Positions 7,965 to 17,476 are shown, counted from the stretch's first letter. The stretch: 64,000 bases of DNA from Arcobacter sp. F2176 (GCF_004116465.1 NZ_PDJV01000002.1:124001-188000); one strand, 5' to 3'. Numbers and translations are program-made. The notes: generated by a model from the letters alone, not told the origin.

Positions 7965-9060
7965 TATTAAGCCACCACTTTGGATGCTTTTAGAGTTAAC
8001 TCATAAATGTCCTTTGGAGTGTACATATTGTTATAATCAACTTGATTTTGCAAATACAAAAGATAGTATGACAAAAGAAGACTGGTTTAGAGTTATGGAA
8101 GAGGCAAGGGCAATGGGTGCTGTTCAATTGGGCTTTTCAGGTGGTGAACCACTTCTAAATAAAGATATTTTGGAAATAGTTAAAAAAGCAGCAGATTTGA
8201 AGTTTTATACTAATCTTATAACTTCTGGTGTGGGAGCTGATTTATCTATAGTTCCAAAGTTAAAAGAGGCTGGATTAAAAACAGTTCAACTTGGAATTCA
8301 ATCACATGATGCAAAAACAACAGCACTAATTACAAATAATAAAAATGCTCAAAGGGATAAATTAGCCTTTGCAAAAGCTTGTAAAGATAATGGCTTGCAA
8401 CTTATTGTTAATTCGTGTATTACACGACAAAATATTCACCAAGTGGGAGATATAATTGAGTTTGCAAACTCTATTGGAGCAAATTATTTAGAAATAGCAA
8501 ATATACAATATTATGGTTGGGCTTTAAAAAATATTGATGCCCTTTTACCAACAGAAGAACAACTAAAAAAAGCAAAAGAAGAGGTTGATTTTTATAGGAA
8601 AAAAAGAGATGATATGAAGGTATTCTTTGTGGTACCTGATTATTTTGCAACTAGACCAAAAGCCTGTATGAATGGCTGGGGAACTACTTTTTTAACTATC
8701 AATCCTGATGGAGTAGCCCTTCCATGTAATACTGCAAATACTTTGCCCTTGGAATTTCCCAATGTAAAAGATTTTTCAATTAAAGAAATATGGAATGATT
8801 CTGAAGCATTTAATTTCTTTAGGGGTGATAAATGGATGAAAGAGCCTTGTAGAACTTGTCCTGAAAAAGAGATTGATTTTGGAGGTTGTAGATGTCAAGC
8901 ATATGCACTTACAAAAGATATGAATGAGTCTGATCCTGTTTGTGATAAATCTTCTTATCACAAAGTTGTTTTGGATAAAGTACAAACTGCTTTAAAATCT
9001 ACAAGCGAGCCAGTTTATAGAAATAAACAAAACTCTTTGGCTTTGATAAATGAAGCTTAA
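7954..9060 (+). CDS. pqqE: PqqE, radical SAM PqqA cross-linking enzyme
   Basis: 368 residues. The radical-SAM motif CxxxCxxC is C19-C23-C26 (HKCPLECTYCYN). GFSGGEPLL is the SAM-binding GGE motif. The C-terminal SPASM region carries several cysteines (ACMNGWGTT, PCNTAN, CRTCPEKEIDFGGCRCQA, PVCDKSS) for two auxiliary iron-sulfur clusters. It forms the carbon-carbon bond between Glu16 and Tyr20 of PqqA. Last gene of the operon, followed by a strong bidirectional terminator. Confidence 0.96.
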   Translation: MQTDIKPPLWMLLELTHKCPLECTYCYNQLDFANTKDSMTKEDWFRVMEEARAMGAVQLGFSGGEPLLNKDILEIVKKAADLKFYTNLITSGVGADLSIVPKLKEAGLKTVQLGIQSHDAKTTALITNNKNAQRDKLAFAKACKDNGLQLIVNSCITRQNIHQVGDIIEFANSIGANYLEIANIQYYGWALKNIDALLPTEEQLKKAKEEVDFYRKKRDDMKVFFVVPDYFATRPKACMNGWGTTFLTINPDGVALPCNTANTLPLEFPNVKDFSIKEIWNDSEAFNFFRGDKWMKEPCRTCPEKEIDFGGCRCQAYALTKDMNESDPVCDKSSYHKVVLDKVQTALKSTSEPVYRNKQNSLALINEA

Positions 9061-9098
9061 CTAAGTGTAAGAGATTATCTTACACTTAGTTTGTTTTT
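9059..9098 (+). terminator. Bidirectional terminator between pqqE and biotin carboxylase
   Basis: A 13-bp stem (9059-9071 with 9079-9091, loop AGATTAT) followed by TTTGTTTTTTTTG ends the pqq operon. The converging biotin carboxylase gene stops at 9075 inside it, so the hairpin can serve both strands. Confidence 0.85.
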
Positions 9099-10526
9099 TT
9101 TGATTTGCTCTATTAACTTAGTTATATTTTCCATTTTTTTCTCTTCTTCTTCAATATGATCAATTGCATTCATATTAAATTTCTCTAATTTTTTATCTAA
9201 ATAACTAGTATCAAGTTTTCCTTCAATAAAATCTTCATCTCTTACGATTTCTCTGTGTAGTGGAATATTTGTAGGTAAGCCTTCTATATAAAACTCATCT
9301 AAAGCCCGTCTTGCTTTTTTTACTGCACCTTCCCAATCTAGTGCCCAAACAATAAGTTTTCCTACCATTGAATCATAGTTTGGAGGAATTTTATAACCAG
9401 TATAAACACTTGTATCAATTCTAACACCTGGTCCTCCTGGAGTTAAGTATTTATTTATAGTTCCAGATGCTGGCATAAATTTTTTCTTGGGATCTTCTGC
9501 ATTGATTCTAAATTCTATTGCATACCCTCTGAAATTTATCTCTTCTTGTAAAAATTGAAGTTTATCTCCTTCTGCTATTTCTATCATTCTTTGAATAATA
9601 TCAACACCAGTTATAAGTTCAGTTACTGGATGTTCCACTTGAACTCTTGTATTCATCTCAATAAAATAAATATTATCTTGTGCATCAACTAGAAACTCAA
9701 TTGTTCCAACACTTTCATAACCCAATTTGAACATGGCTTTTGTTGAAACTCTATATAACTCTCTTCTTACATTTTCGTTTAATCTAGGACTCGGAGCTAT
9801 TTCTATTACTTTTTGGTGTCTTCTTTGAATAGAACAATCCCTTTCCCCTAAGTGAAGAACATTTCCATATTTATCAGCTATAACTTGAACTTCAATATGT
9901 CTTGGATTTTCCACATATTTTTCTATAAAAGCATCACCTTTTCCAAAGAATTTTTTAGCTTCTGCAGTTGCTGCTTCAAACATAGCTTTAAAGTCTTTTT
10001 CTTCTTTTACTATTCTCATTCCTCTTCCACCACCACCAAAAGCTGCTTTGATAATAATTGGAAAACCAATTTCCCTTGAGATTTTTTCACCTTCTTTTAC
10101 ATCAACAATGGGAGTGCTTGTTCCTTCAAGAACTGGAACCCCAATTTTTTTCATAGCAACTTTTGAAGCCATTTTATCTCCAAAAAGTGCTATATGCTCA
10201 GCTTTTGGACCTATGAAAATGATACCTGCTTTGTCACAAGCTTCGGCAAATTCTGCACTTTCTGATAGAAATCCATATCCTGGATGAATAGCATCACATT
10301 GGGCTTTTAAAGCAAGAGATATGATTTTTTCAATATTTAAATAAGCATCTAATGGATCTCCTAAAAACGGATAGCATTCGTCAGCTTTCTTTACCCAAAT
10401 ACCTTCAATATCTACTTCTGAAAATATTGCAACACTTTTTATATCCAACTCTTTACATGCTCTTATTATTCTAAGAGCTATTTCACCTCTATTTGCTACT
10501 AGGACTTTAGAAATTTTTTTTGACAT
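9075..10526 (-). CDS. Biotin carboxylase subunit (AccC / pyruvate carboxylase subunit A type)
   Basis: 483 residues. Biotin carboxylase N-domain (KVLVANRGEIALRIIRACKEL), ATP-grasp loop (KAAFGGGGRGMRIV), catalytic region (HLGERDCSIQRRHQKVIEIAPSP, EMNTRVQVEHPVTE) and C-domain. It carboxylates biotin on a carrier protein with ATP and bicarbonate. It is longer than typical AccC (about 450) because of a charged C-terminal tail (about 445-483). The 'IFSEVDIEGIWVKKADECYPF' region is more like the PycA-type biotin carboxylases of Campylobacterota than like their AccC, from memory, so it may serve pyruvate carboxylase rather than fatty acid synthesis. No accB or pycB neighbour helps decide. Monocistronic. 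Confidence 0.85.
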   Translation of the reverse strand: MSKKISKVLVANRGEIALRIIRACKELDIKSVAIFSEVDIEGIWVKKADECYPFLGDPLDAYLNIEKIISLALKAQCDAIHPGYGFLSESAEFAEACDKAGIIFIGPKAEHIALFGDKMASKVAMKKIGVPVLEGTSTPIVDVKEGEKISREIGFPIIIKAAFGGGGRGMRIVKEEKDFKAMFEAATAEAKKFFGKGDAFIEKYVENPRHIEVQVIADKYGNVLHLGERDCSIQRRHQKVIEIAPSPRLNENVRRELYRVSTKAMFKLGYESVGTIEFLVDAQDNIYFIEMNTRVQVEHPVTELITGVDIIQRMIEIAEGDKLQFLQEEINFRGYAIEFRINAEDPKKKFMPASGTINKYLTPGGPGVRIDTSVYTGYKIPPNYDSMVGKLIVWALDWEGAVKKARRALDEFYIEGLPTNIPLHREIVRDEDFIEGKLDTSYLDKKLEKFNMNAIDHIEEEEKKMENITKLIEQIKKNKLSVR

Positions 10527-10656
10527 AATTCTTCCCTATTTAAGTTTTTCATATTCTAGGGTTTTAAAAAAAATAGTTCTTCTTTTTTTTTGCTCAAATA
10601 GTTGTTTATTAGTGCTTATTTATTAGTTCTATAGTGTTATTTATGTTAAAAGATAC

Positions 10657-11316
10657 TTAGTTTGGTCTTTCTACCATATAGCCAATAGCTCTAATATTTA
10701 AAATAAAATCTTCTTTTAATACTTTTTTTACTCTATTTACTTCTGCTCTTATTGTGGCATTATCTATGTAGTCATCATTCCAAACATATTCTCGAAACAT
10801 GTCATAATTGCAAACCAAAGATCTATTTGCAGCTAATAAATCGATGATTTGGATTTGTCTTTTAGGTAGTATTTGTGGTTCATTGTTAAATAATAAAATC
10901 ATATTTTTAGAATCATAACTATATGATTTTGATAATCTTTTGTGTTGTTGATGAACTTGGCTTGTTTTTAGAAATTTGTTTATTCTAAGTGTTAGTTCTT
11001 TTAGGTGAAATGGTTTTTTTAAATAATCATGGCATCCTATATCAAAAGCTCTTGTGATATCTTCAATATCAATTAATGCTGAGATAAAGATTGTAGGAAC
11101 CATTCTTTTTTGTTTATGTAAATCTTCTAGTATGGTTAATCCGTCCACATCTGGAACATTTATATCAAAAACTAATAAGTCAAATTGTTCTTTTTCTAAA
11201 GTTTCTATACAATGTTTACCATCCATAACAGAGTGAACGACATGCCCAGTAGATTCTAAATAAATTTTGATAGCTTTATTTAGCATAATATCATCTTCAA
11301 GTAGTAATATTTTCAT
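10657..11316 (-). CDS. OmpR-family response regulator of the alcohol locus
   Basis: 219 residues. Receiver domain (1-120) with acidic pair E7/D8/D9, phospho-acceptor Asp51 (VFDINVPD) and conserved Lys in YLKKPF. The C-terminal winged helix (about 130-219) ends in RVKKVLKEDFILNIRAIGYMV, the usual OmpR/PhoB wing. Its start overlaps the stop of the FIST-domain kinase by 4 bp (ATGA), so they form a pair. The aldehyde dehydrogenase diverges from this operon and carries 11-bp-period direct repeats upstream, the type of site this family binds. I infer that it controls alcohol and aldehyde oxidation. Confidence 0.88.
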   Translation of the reverse strand: MKILLLEDDIMLNKAIKIYLESTGHVVHSVMDGKHCIETLEKEQFDLLVFDINVPDVDGLTILEDLHKQKRMVPTIFISALIDIEDITRAFDIGCHDYLKKPFHLKELTLRINKFLKTSQVHQQHKRLSKSYSYDSKNMILLFNNEPQILPKRQIQIIDLLAANRSLVCNYDMFREYVWNDDYIDNATIRAEVNRVKKVLKEDFILNIRAIGYMVERPN

Positions 11317-13202
11317 TTTATGCCTTTAAAAATATATGTAAAACTAGTAGTATCACTGTCGGAATCGACTTTTATGATAACACTTTCTTCATCACAAATT
11401 CGTTTAACTAAATTTAAACCCAACCCAAAGCCATTGTTTGATTTTTCTTCTCTATAATACTCTTGGAATATTTTATCTGGGTCTTGTATTTTTTTTGAGT
11501 TACTTGATACTGTAAATTTTAAGTAATTGTTTACTTCTTCAACTTTTACATTTATATCTTTGCCTTTATTTGTGTATTTTATAGCATTTGATAAAGTATT
11601 GTCAACTATTCTTTGTAATTTTGTCTCACTAAAATTAATCATCATCTTGTCCCTATTAGACTCTAAATTGAACTTTGAAGATACTTGTGTTGCAACATTT
11701 TTGAAAAAGTATACTCTACTTCTAACAAAATCCACCAAATCAAGAGAATAAACTTTATATTCAACTTGATCTTTTTTTACTAAATAACTTAAATCATCAT
11801 AAATAGAAAATATACTTTTCATGGCAACTTCTATATTTGAAAGATATTCACTTTTATGATATTGCATCTCATGTAGTTCTATATTACTCATGATAACTGA
11901 TAATGGAGTATTTGTTTCATGAACCGCATGTCTTAAAAACATTTTTTGGTTTTTTAGTATATTTTCTGAATAAGCGATATGTTCTTCTAATCTTTTTGAT
12001 TGTTCGTCATGATCTTTAGCACTTTGTTGAATTAGATTTGTTAAGGCTTGAATAGTCTTAGCATAAGAGCTTTCATTTTGGTTTACTATTTTTTCTATTT
12101 TAGGGATATCTTTTTTTACTGTATGAATATTCTCAGTCAATCCTACAAGAGTGATTGTTTGATTCATAAGTTCATTTCTATCATTATCATGGAAAAATTC
12201 TGCATAAGTAAAAAAGCCAGAAGTAGGAGCAATACTAGCAAAAGGTTCTATCTCAAGTTTGATTAGGCTTTGCATATATCTTCTTCTTGCCATACAAGAA
12301 TATATAAAAAATGTTTCTGCTGGATATTCATGTATATTTTTCAAATATTGTATAGGATTTCTTATTATAAGTTCTGCATTTGCAAAACCTAGCCTCACTT
12401 TATCACCTTTGTATAAGTTCCCTCCACAACCAAAACTTCCATCAGGGTATCTTGTAAGAACTGCTCTTGCTACAGACATGCCATTTCTTTGAACTATTAG
12501 TGGGAATTCTGTATAAGAATCACTATTACCTAGGTACTTCTCATAAAAATCCATGGCATCCATTCCCGAAATTTCATAAATTCTATTGCCCTTGACTCTA
12601 TTAATAGTGTGTTCAATTCCAATTGGAGACCAATCATATTTGTGATCATTTGTTACAAGTAAGGTATCAGAGTTTAAAGATACTGCAACTGCCCCATTAG
12701 CCAATATTTTTCTGCCACAAGATACATAAGTTTGTTTAAACACACCATTATCTCCAGCCATTCCACCAGCTACCATTATGGATTTATTATATGCAGTTAT
12801 TCCTTTTAGATAATCTTCTCCATTTGTAGTTGTTCCATCTGTAAAAGTAATGATTAGTTTTGTATTATCTGTTATTATATCTTTTGCTATTTCATATCCA
12901 CAATTAAAAGAGTTACTTCCTTCTTTTATAGATGATTTAATAGTAGTATTTTCAAAGACAGATATAGAAATAACAGTTTTAAAAGTAGATACTTTTTTAT
13001 CTTTTATCTCTCCATCAGTTGTTGTACCTAGTATAGTTGCATGAGGTATATTATCAGCTAATAAGTTAATAATATATTCTAAAGTATTTTCTTCTTTTCC
13101 ACAAAATACTTGAATTAAAATATTCTTTTTATCTTTAAAAAATTCATAATCTATTTCTTTTTTAAATGAGTGGTTCTGATATATATAATTGTAAGTGTTC
13201 AT
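11313..13202 (-). CDS. FIST-domain sensor histidine kinase
   Basis: 629 residues, no signal peptide or obvious membrane helix, so a cytoplasmic sensor. FIST N-domain (about 25-215, with AGGMAGDNG and FTDGTTTNGEDYL) and FIST C-domain (about 220-365, ending in CMARRRYM and GFFTYAEF). A short coiled coil (about 375-415) leads to the HisKA box with His428 in HAVHETNTPLS, then HATPase motifs (NTLSNAIKYTNKG, NGFGLGLNLVKRICD). FIST domains are predicted to bind small ligands. Position next to the aldehyde dehydrogenase suggests sensing of an alcohol, an aldehyde or a metabolite of them. Paired with the 10657-11316 regulator. Confidence 0.88.
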   Translation of the reverse strand: MNTYNYIYQNHSFKKEIDYEFFKDKKNILIQVFCGKEENTLEYIINLLADNIPHATILGTTTDGEIKDKKVSTFKTVISISVFENTTIKSSIKEGSNSFNCGYEIAKDIITDNTKLIITFTDGTTTNGEDYLKGITAYNKSIMVAGGMAGDNGVFKQTYVSCGRKILANGAVAVSLNSDTLLVTNDHKYDWSPIGIEHTINRVKGNRIYEISGMDAMDFYEKYLGNSDSYTEFPLIVQRNGMSVARAVLTRYPDGSFGCGGNLYKGDKVRLGFANAELIIRNPIQYLKNIHEYPAETFFIYSCMARRRYMQSLIKLEIEPFASIAPTSGFFTYAEFFHDNDRNELMNQTITLVGLTENIHTVKKDIPKIEKIVNQNESSYAKTIQALTNLIQQSAKDHDEQSKRLEEHIAYSENILKNQKMFLRHAVHETNTPLSVIMSNIELHEMQYHKSEYLSNIEVAMKSIFSIYDDLSYLVKKDQVEYKVYSLDLVDFVRSRVYFFKNVATQVSSKFNLESNRDKMMINFSETKLQRIVDNTLSNAIKYTNKGKDINVKVEEVNNYLKFTVSSNSKKIQDPDKIFQEYYREEKSNNGFGLGLNLVKRICDEESVIIKVDSDSDTTSFTYIFKGIK

Positions 13203-13434
13203 GAAAATATTGTAACATAAATAATTACTTTTTTTATAAAAAATAAATAAAATTTCAAATGCTATTTAAAAGCTACTAAGCCCATATAATAGTCATTGTA
13301 TTAAATAAAATAAATGGCTATATTTGCGCTATATAGTTGGCTATACTCAGGCTATAATTGTGGAGTAGAATTTCATTACAGAAAAAATTTGTCTATCAAA
13401 CTTTTTCATATTTACTAAGATAAAAGGAAAAAAA
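13203..13434. promoter_or_regulatory. Divergent control region FIST kinase / aldehyde dehydrogenase
   Basis: 232 bp with no gene. It contains two clear GCTATA operators (13316-13335 and 13339-13358) and a weaker upstream copy (13260-13279: GCTATTTA, AAA, GCTACTAA, again with an 11-bp period). The aldehyde dehydrogenase has a good ribosome site (AAAAGGAAAAAAA) just before 13435. Confidence 0.7.
13316..13358 (+). promoter_or_regulatory. Tandem GCTATA operators upstream of aldehyde dehydrogenase
   Basis: Two copies in tandem: GGCTATATTTGCGCTATATA (13316-13335) and GGCTATACTCAGGCTATAAT (13339-13358). The four GCTATA half-sites begin at 13317, 13328, 13340 and 13351, giving spacings of 11, 12 and 11 bp, so all lie on one face of the helix. 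The last half-site ends about 77 bp before the start codon, a suitable place for an activator. Confidence 0.7.
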
Positions 13435-14931
13435 ATGGCATACGCAAAACCAACATACAAATCTCAATATGAAAACTTTATAGGAGGAGAATGGGTTGCA
13501 CCAAGAAGTGGTGAATATTTTGATAATGTTTCTCCAGTTGATGGTGAAGTTTTAACTAGAATTCCTAGATCAAACGAAGAAGATGTAGAACTAGCAATTA
13601 AAGCAGCAAATAAAGCATTTGAATCTTATAAGCACACTTCTGTGATTGAAAGAAGTACTCTTTTAAATAAAATTGCTGATGCAATTGAAGCAAATTTGGA
13701 AGCTTTAGCTATCGCTGAAACTTTAGATAATGGTAAAGCTGTAAGAGAAACTTTAGCAGCTGATGTTCCTTTAGTTGTTGACCACTTTAGATATTTTGCA
13801 TCAGTTATAAGAGCAGAGTCTGGTACAGTTGCAGATTTAGATGAAAATACTATTTCTCAAGAAGTTCACGAACCATATGGTGTTGTTGCTCAAATTATTC
13901 CTTGGAATTTCCCATTATTAATGGCTGCTTGGAAATTAGCTCCTGCATTAGCTGCTGGAAATTGCATTGTAATGAAACCAGCAAGTGCAACTCCAATGTC
14001 TATTTTACTTTTAATGGAAACAATTCAAGATGTATTACCAGCAGGTGCAATTAATATTATTAATGGTGCAGGTGGAAAAATCGGTAAATATTTATCAACT
14101 CACCCAGATATTAAAAAAGTTGGATTTACTGGTGAAACTACAACTGGTCAGTTAATTATGCAATATGCAACTGAAAATATTATTCCTTCTACATTAGAAC
14201 TTGGTGGAAAATCACCAAATATCTTCTTAGAATCAATTATGGATAAAGATGATGAATTCTTTGACAAAGCTATTGAAGGACTTGTATTATTTGCATTTAA
14301 TTCAGGGGAAGTTTGTACTTGTCCATCAAGAGCATTAATCCAAGAATCAATTTATGAGCCATTTATGGCAAGAGTATTAGAGAGAGTAAAAGCTATCAAA
14401 TTAGGAGATCCATTAGATCCAACTTGTATGATGGGTGCTCAGTGTTCAACTACTCAAAAAGAGAAAATCATGGAATACATCAAAATTGGTAAAGAAGAGG
14501 GTGCTGAACTATTAATTGGTGGTGATGAATATAAAAGTGAAAAATATCCAAATGGAAACTATATTCAACCAACACTATTTAAAGGTCACAATAAAATGAG
14601 AATCTTCCAAGAAGAGATTTTTGGACCAGTTTTAGCAGTTACTACTTTTAAAGATGAAGATGAAGCATTAGCTATTGCAAATGATACTATTTATGGATTA
14701 GGTTCTGGTGTTTGGTCAAGAGATGCTCACCAATTACATAAATTCTCAAGAGGAATCGAAGCTGGTAGAGTTTGGGTAAATTGTTACCACATGTATCCAT
14801 CTCATGCATCATTTGGTGGATATAAAAAATCAGGTATAGGGAGAGAAACTCATATGATGATGTTAAACTCTTATAGACATACAAAAAATATCTTAACTTC
14901 TTATAGCAAAGATGCAATGGGATTTTTCTAG
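13435..14931 (+). CDS. exaC: NAD-dependent aldehyde dehydrogenase, ExaC type
   Basis: 498 residues, cytoplasmic. Closely resembles acetaldehyde dehydrogenase ExaC: YxNFIGGEWVAP, PWNFPLLMAAWKLAPALAAGNC, catalytic Cys294 in SGEVCTCPSRA, general base Glu255 in LELGGKSPN, and the C-terminal NCYHMYPSHASFGGYKKSGIGRE. It would oxidise acetaldehyde or other short aldehydes leaving the periplasmic PQQ dehydrogenase. Upstream are tandem GCTATA operators also seen at the dehydrogenase and cytochrome. A strong terminator follows, then the DUF779 gene with its own leader. Confidence 0.92.
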   Translation: MAYAKPTYKSQYENFIGGEWVAPRSGEYFDNVSPVDGEVLTRIPRSNEEDVELAIKAANKAFESYKHTSVIERSTLLNKIADAIEANLEALAIAETLDNGKAVRETLAADVPLVVDHFRYFASVIRAESGTVADLDENTISQEVHEPYGVVAQIIPWNFPLLMAAWKLAPALAAGNCIVMKPASATPMSILLLMETIQDVLPAGAINIINGAGGKIGKYLSTHPDIKKVGFTGETTTGQLIMQYATENIIPSTLELGGKSPNIFLESIMDKDDEFFDKAIEGLVLFAFNSGEVCTCPSRALIQESIYEPFMARVLERVKAIKLGDPLDPTCMMGAQCSTTQKEKIMEYIKIGKEEGAELLIGGDEYKSEKYPNGNYIQPTLFKGHNKMRIFQEEIFGPVLAVTTFKDEDEALAIANDTIYGLGSGVWSRDAHQLHKFSRGIEAGRVWVNCYHMYPSHASFGGYKKSGIGRETHMMMLNSYRHTKNILTSYSKDAMGFF

Positions 14932-14957
14932 GCCTTTACTTTAAAACAAAAAAGTTT

Positions 14958-14994
14958 AAAATGCATAGAAGAGTTCTTCTATGCATTTTTTTTT
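14958..14994 (+). terminator. Terminator after aldehyde dehydrogenase
   Basis: A 12-13 bp stem built on AAATGCATAGAAG (14959-14971) and its complement (14976-14988), with a 4-nt loop, ends in a nine-T run. Strong intrinsic terminator on the plus strand. Confidence 0.88.
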
Positions 14995-15120
14995 CTGCAT
15001 AAAAAGAATAATTCGTTTATTCTCTTTAAGGTTTGTTTCTTTAACAATTTTTTTTAAATTGTGATAAAATAAATCTAATATGAACAGATCCTTTAACATG
15101 GAATATTTCAAGGATAAAAA

Positions 15121-15492
15121 ATGGCACTAAAAAGATTATTAGTTACAAAAGCTGCGGCTTTAGTAATAGAACAATTAAAAAAAGAAAATGGTGAATTAGT
15201 TTTTAACCAAAGTGGTGGTTGTTGTGATGGCACAGCTCCTATGTGCTATGCAAAAAGTGACTTTCATGTTCCCTCACGAAATGTAAAAATGGGAGAGATA
15301 TGTGGATGTGAATTTTTTATAGACAAAGACCAATTTGAGTATTTTAGACATTCAGAAATAACTATTGATGTAAAAGAAGAAAAAGCTGCCTTTGGAAACT
15401 CTTTTTCACTGGAAATAGATTTAGGTTACCAATTTATCACAAAATCTAGAATCTTTACAGATGAAGAGTATAAAGAAATAGAAAAGTTATAA
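15121..15492 (+). CDS. DUF779 protein, aldehyde dehydrogenase partner
   Basis: 123 residues. The family signature is 'NQSGGCCDGTAPMCY' near the N-terminus with three cysteines, and 'GEICGCEFFIDKDQFEY' in the middle. DUF779 proteins are typically encoded next to ExaC/AdhB-type aldehyde dehydrogenases and their function is unresolved. The cysteines suggest metal or thiol chemistry. Start at 15121 preceded by CAAGGATAAAA. Expressed separately from the aldehyde dehydrogenase because a terminator intervenes. Confidence 0.85.
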   Translation: MALKRLLVTKAAALVIEQLKKENGELVFNQSGGCCDGTAPMCYAKSDFHVPSRNVKMGEICGCEFFIDKDQFEYFRHSEITIDVKEEKAAFGNSFSLEIDLGYQFITKSRIFTDEEYKEIEKL

Positions 15493-15600
15493 CTTTTCTA
15501 TTTTATATTTATAAAAAGACTTCAAAAAAAATCAGAAAACTTTACTACTTCTTGACTATCTTTTGGAATAATTAAATGATAATTTAAAAAAGGAAGAAGT

Positions 15601-17475
15601 ATGAAAAATATAAGTACAAGAAATAAGTTAATTATCTTAGCATTTGTTGCAATTATAGGGTTAGTAATAATTGGAATTTCAAGCATAGTTCAATTAAAAA
15701 AAGTAAATAATGGTCTACAAACTGTTTATTATGATAGAGTTGTTCCCTTAAAACAGTTAAAAATAATTGCAGATGAATATGCAGTTAATATTGTTGATAC
15801 AACTCATAAAACAAGAAATGGAAATATTACATTTGAAGAGTGTATTTCTAATATTAACGGTGCAGAAAATAATATAAAAAATGAATGGAATAATTATTTA
15901 TCAACATCATTGACAGAAAAAGAACAAAAGTTAGTAAATGAAGCTAAAAAATTAATGTTAGTTGCAAATGACCTTTCAAAAAATATAAAAATGGCCTGTG
16001 AAAAAAAAGATTTAGAACTTATTGGTAAATTTACTACTGATGAACTGTATCCTAAAATTGACCCAATAGGAGAAAAAGTTTCAGAATTGATATCTTTACA
16101 ACTAAATGTTGCAAAAAGTGAGACAGAAAAAGCTGAAAATATATATTCTAATAGTATATACTTTGTGATAACTGTTATTATATTTTCGTTAATAATTATC
16201 GTATTACTATCATATGTAATAATATCTGATATAACAAAAAAATTAGAAATATTCAAAAATGGACTTATTTCATTTTTTTCATTCTTAAATAGAGAAAATA
16301 ATAAAGCAGATTTAATAGAAATAAATACAACTGATGAATTTGGGCAAATGGCAAAAGTAGTAAATCAAAATATTGAAAGAACAAAAGTAGGAATAGAAGA
16401 AGATAGAAAATTAATAGATGAAGCTATTTTTGTTTTAGGAGAATTTGAAAATGGTGATTTAAGTAAAAGATTAGTAGTTAAAGTTTCAAATCCATCATTA
16501 TTACAATTAAAAGATGTGTTAAATAAAATGGCTGATAATTTAGAAAATAATATTGAAAAAGTTTTAAATATATTAGATGAATATTCAAACTACAATTATC
16601 TAAATAAAATATCAACTACAAATATAAAAGAGCATTTATTAAAATTAGCGAATGGTGTAAATATGTTAGGTGATTCTACTACTCAAATGCTAGTAGAAAA
16701 TAAATCAAATGGATTAACCCTTGATTATAGTTCAGATAGGTTACTTAAAAATGTGGATAAGTTAAATGACAGTTCAAATGAAGCTGCCGCATCACTTGAA
16801 GAAACAGCAGCTGCTGTTGAAGAAATCACAAGTAATATTAGATCAAATACGGATAATATTGCAAAAATGGCTAATTTCTCAAATGAAGTGACAACTTCAG
16901 CAAACGAAGGAGAAAGATTAGCTAATGAAACATCAATATCTATGGATGAAATTAATGAACAAGTTCAATCTATTGTTGAGTCTATCGGTATAATAGATCA
17001 AATAGCATTTCAAACAAATATTTTAAGCTTAAATGCTGCAGTGGAAGCAGCAACTGCAGGTGAAGCTGGAAAAGGGTTTGCAGTGGTTGCACAAGAAGTA
17101 AGAAATCTTGCTACTAGAAGTGCAGAAGCTGCAAAACAGATAAAAGTTTTAGTGGAAAATGCTACATCAAAAGCAAATGCAGGTAAAAAAATAGCAGGAA
17201 CTATGATAACAGGATATAAAAAATTAAATGCTAATATTTCTCAAAGTATTAAATTAATCTCTGATATAGAGAGTGCTTCAAAAGAGCAATTATTTGGAAT
17301 AGAACAAATTAATGATTCTATCAATCAACTTGATCAACAAACGCAAAAAAATGCGATGGTATCATCTGAAGCTCATGAAATAGCAGTTTCAACAGATAAA
17401 ATTGCTAAACTTATTGTAAGTAGTGCTGATCAAAAAGAATTTACTGGTAAAAATGATATAAAAATTGACAAGTGA
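15601..17475 (+). CDS. Methyl-accepting chemotaxis protein
   Basis: 624 residues. First membrane helix at about 10-30, periplasmic four-helix-bundle-type sensor (about 33-185, no recognisable ligand pocket), second membrane helix about 187-210, HAMP-like linker, and a long cytoplasmic coiled coil. The signalling tip is [24 protein letters not shown] followed by [20 protein letters not shown]. Good ribosome site AAAGGAAGAAGT. It follows the alcohol-oxidation genes but I see no GCTATA operator, so a shared signal is only a possibility. The C-terminus lacks a CheR/CheB tether pentapeptide. Confidence 0.9.
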   Translation: MKNISTRNKLIILAFVAIIGLVIIGISSIVQLKKVNNGLQTVYYDRVVPLKQLKIIADEYAVNIVDTTHKTRNGNITFEECISNINGAENNIKNEWNNYLSTSLTEKEQKLVNEAKKLMLVANDLSKNIKMACEKKDLELIGKFTTDELYPKIDPIGEKVSELISLQLNVAKSETEKAENIYSNSIYFVITVIIFSLIIIVLLSYVIISDITKKLEIFKNGLISFFSFLNRENNKADLIEINTTDEFGQMAKVVNQNIERTKVGIEEDRKLIDEAIFVLGEFENGDLSKRLVVKVSNPSLLQLKDVLNKMADNLENNIEKVLNILDEYSNYNYLNKISTTNIKEHLLKLANGVNMLGDSTTQMLVENKSNGLTLDYSSDRLLKNVDKLNDSSNEAAASLEETAAAVEEITSNIRSNTDNIAKMANFSNEVTTSANEGERLANETSISMDEINEQVQSIVESIGIIDQIAFQTNILSLNAAVEAATAGEAGKGFAVVAQEVRNLATRSAEAAKQIKVLVENATSKANAGKKIAGTMITGYKKLNANISQSIKLISDIESASKEQLFGIEQINDSINQLDQQTQKNAMVSSEAHEIAVSTDKIAKLIVSSADQKEFTGKNDIKIDK

Positions 17476-17476
17476 C

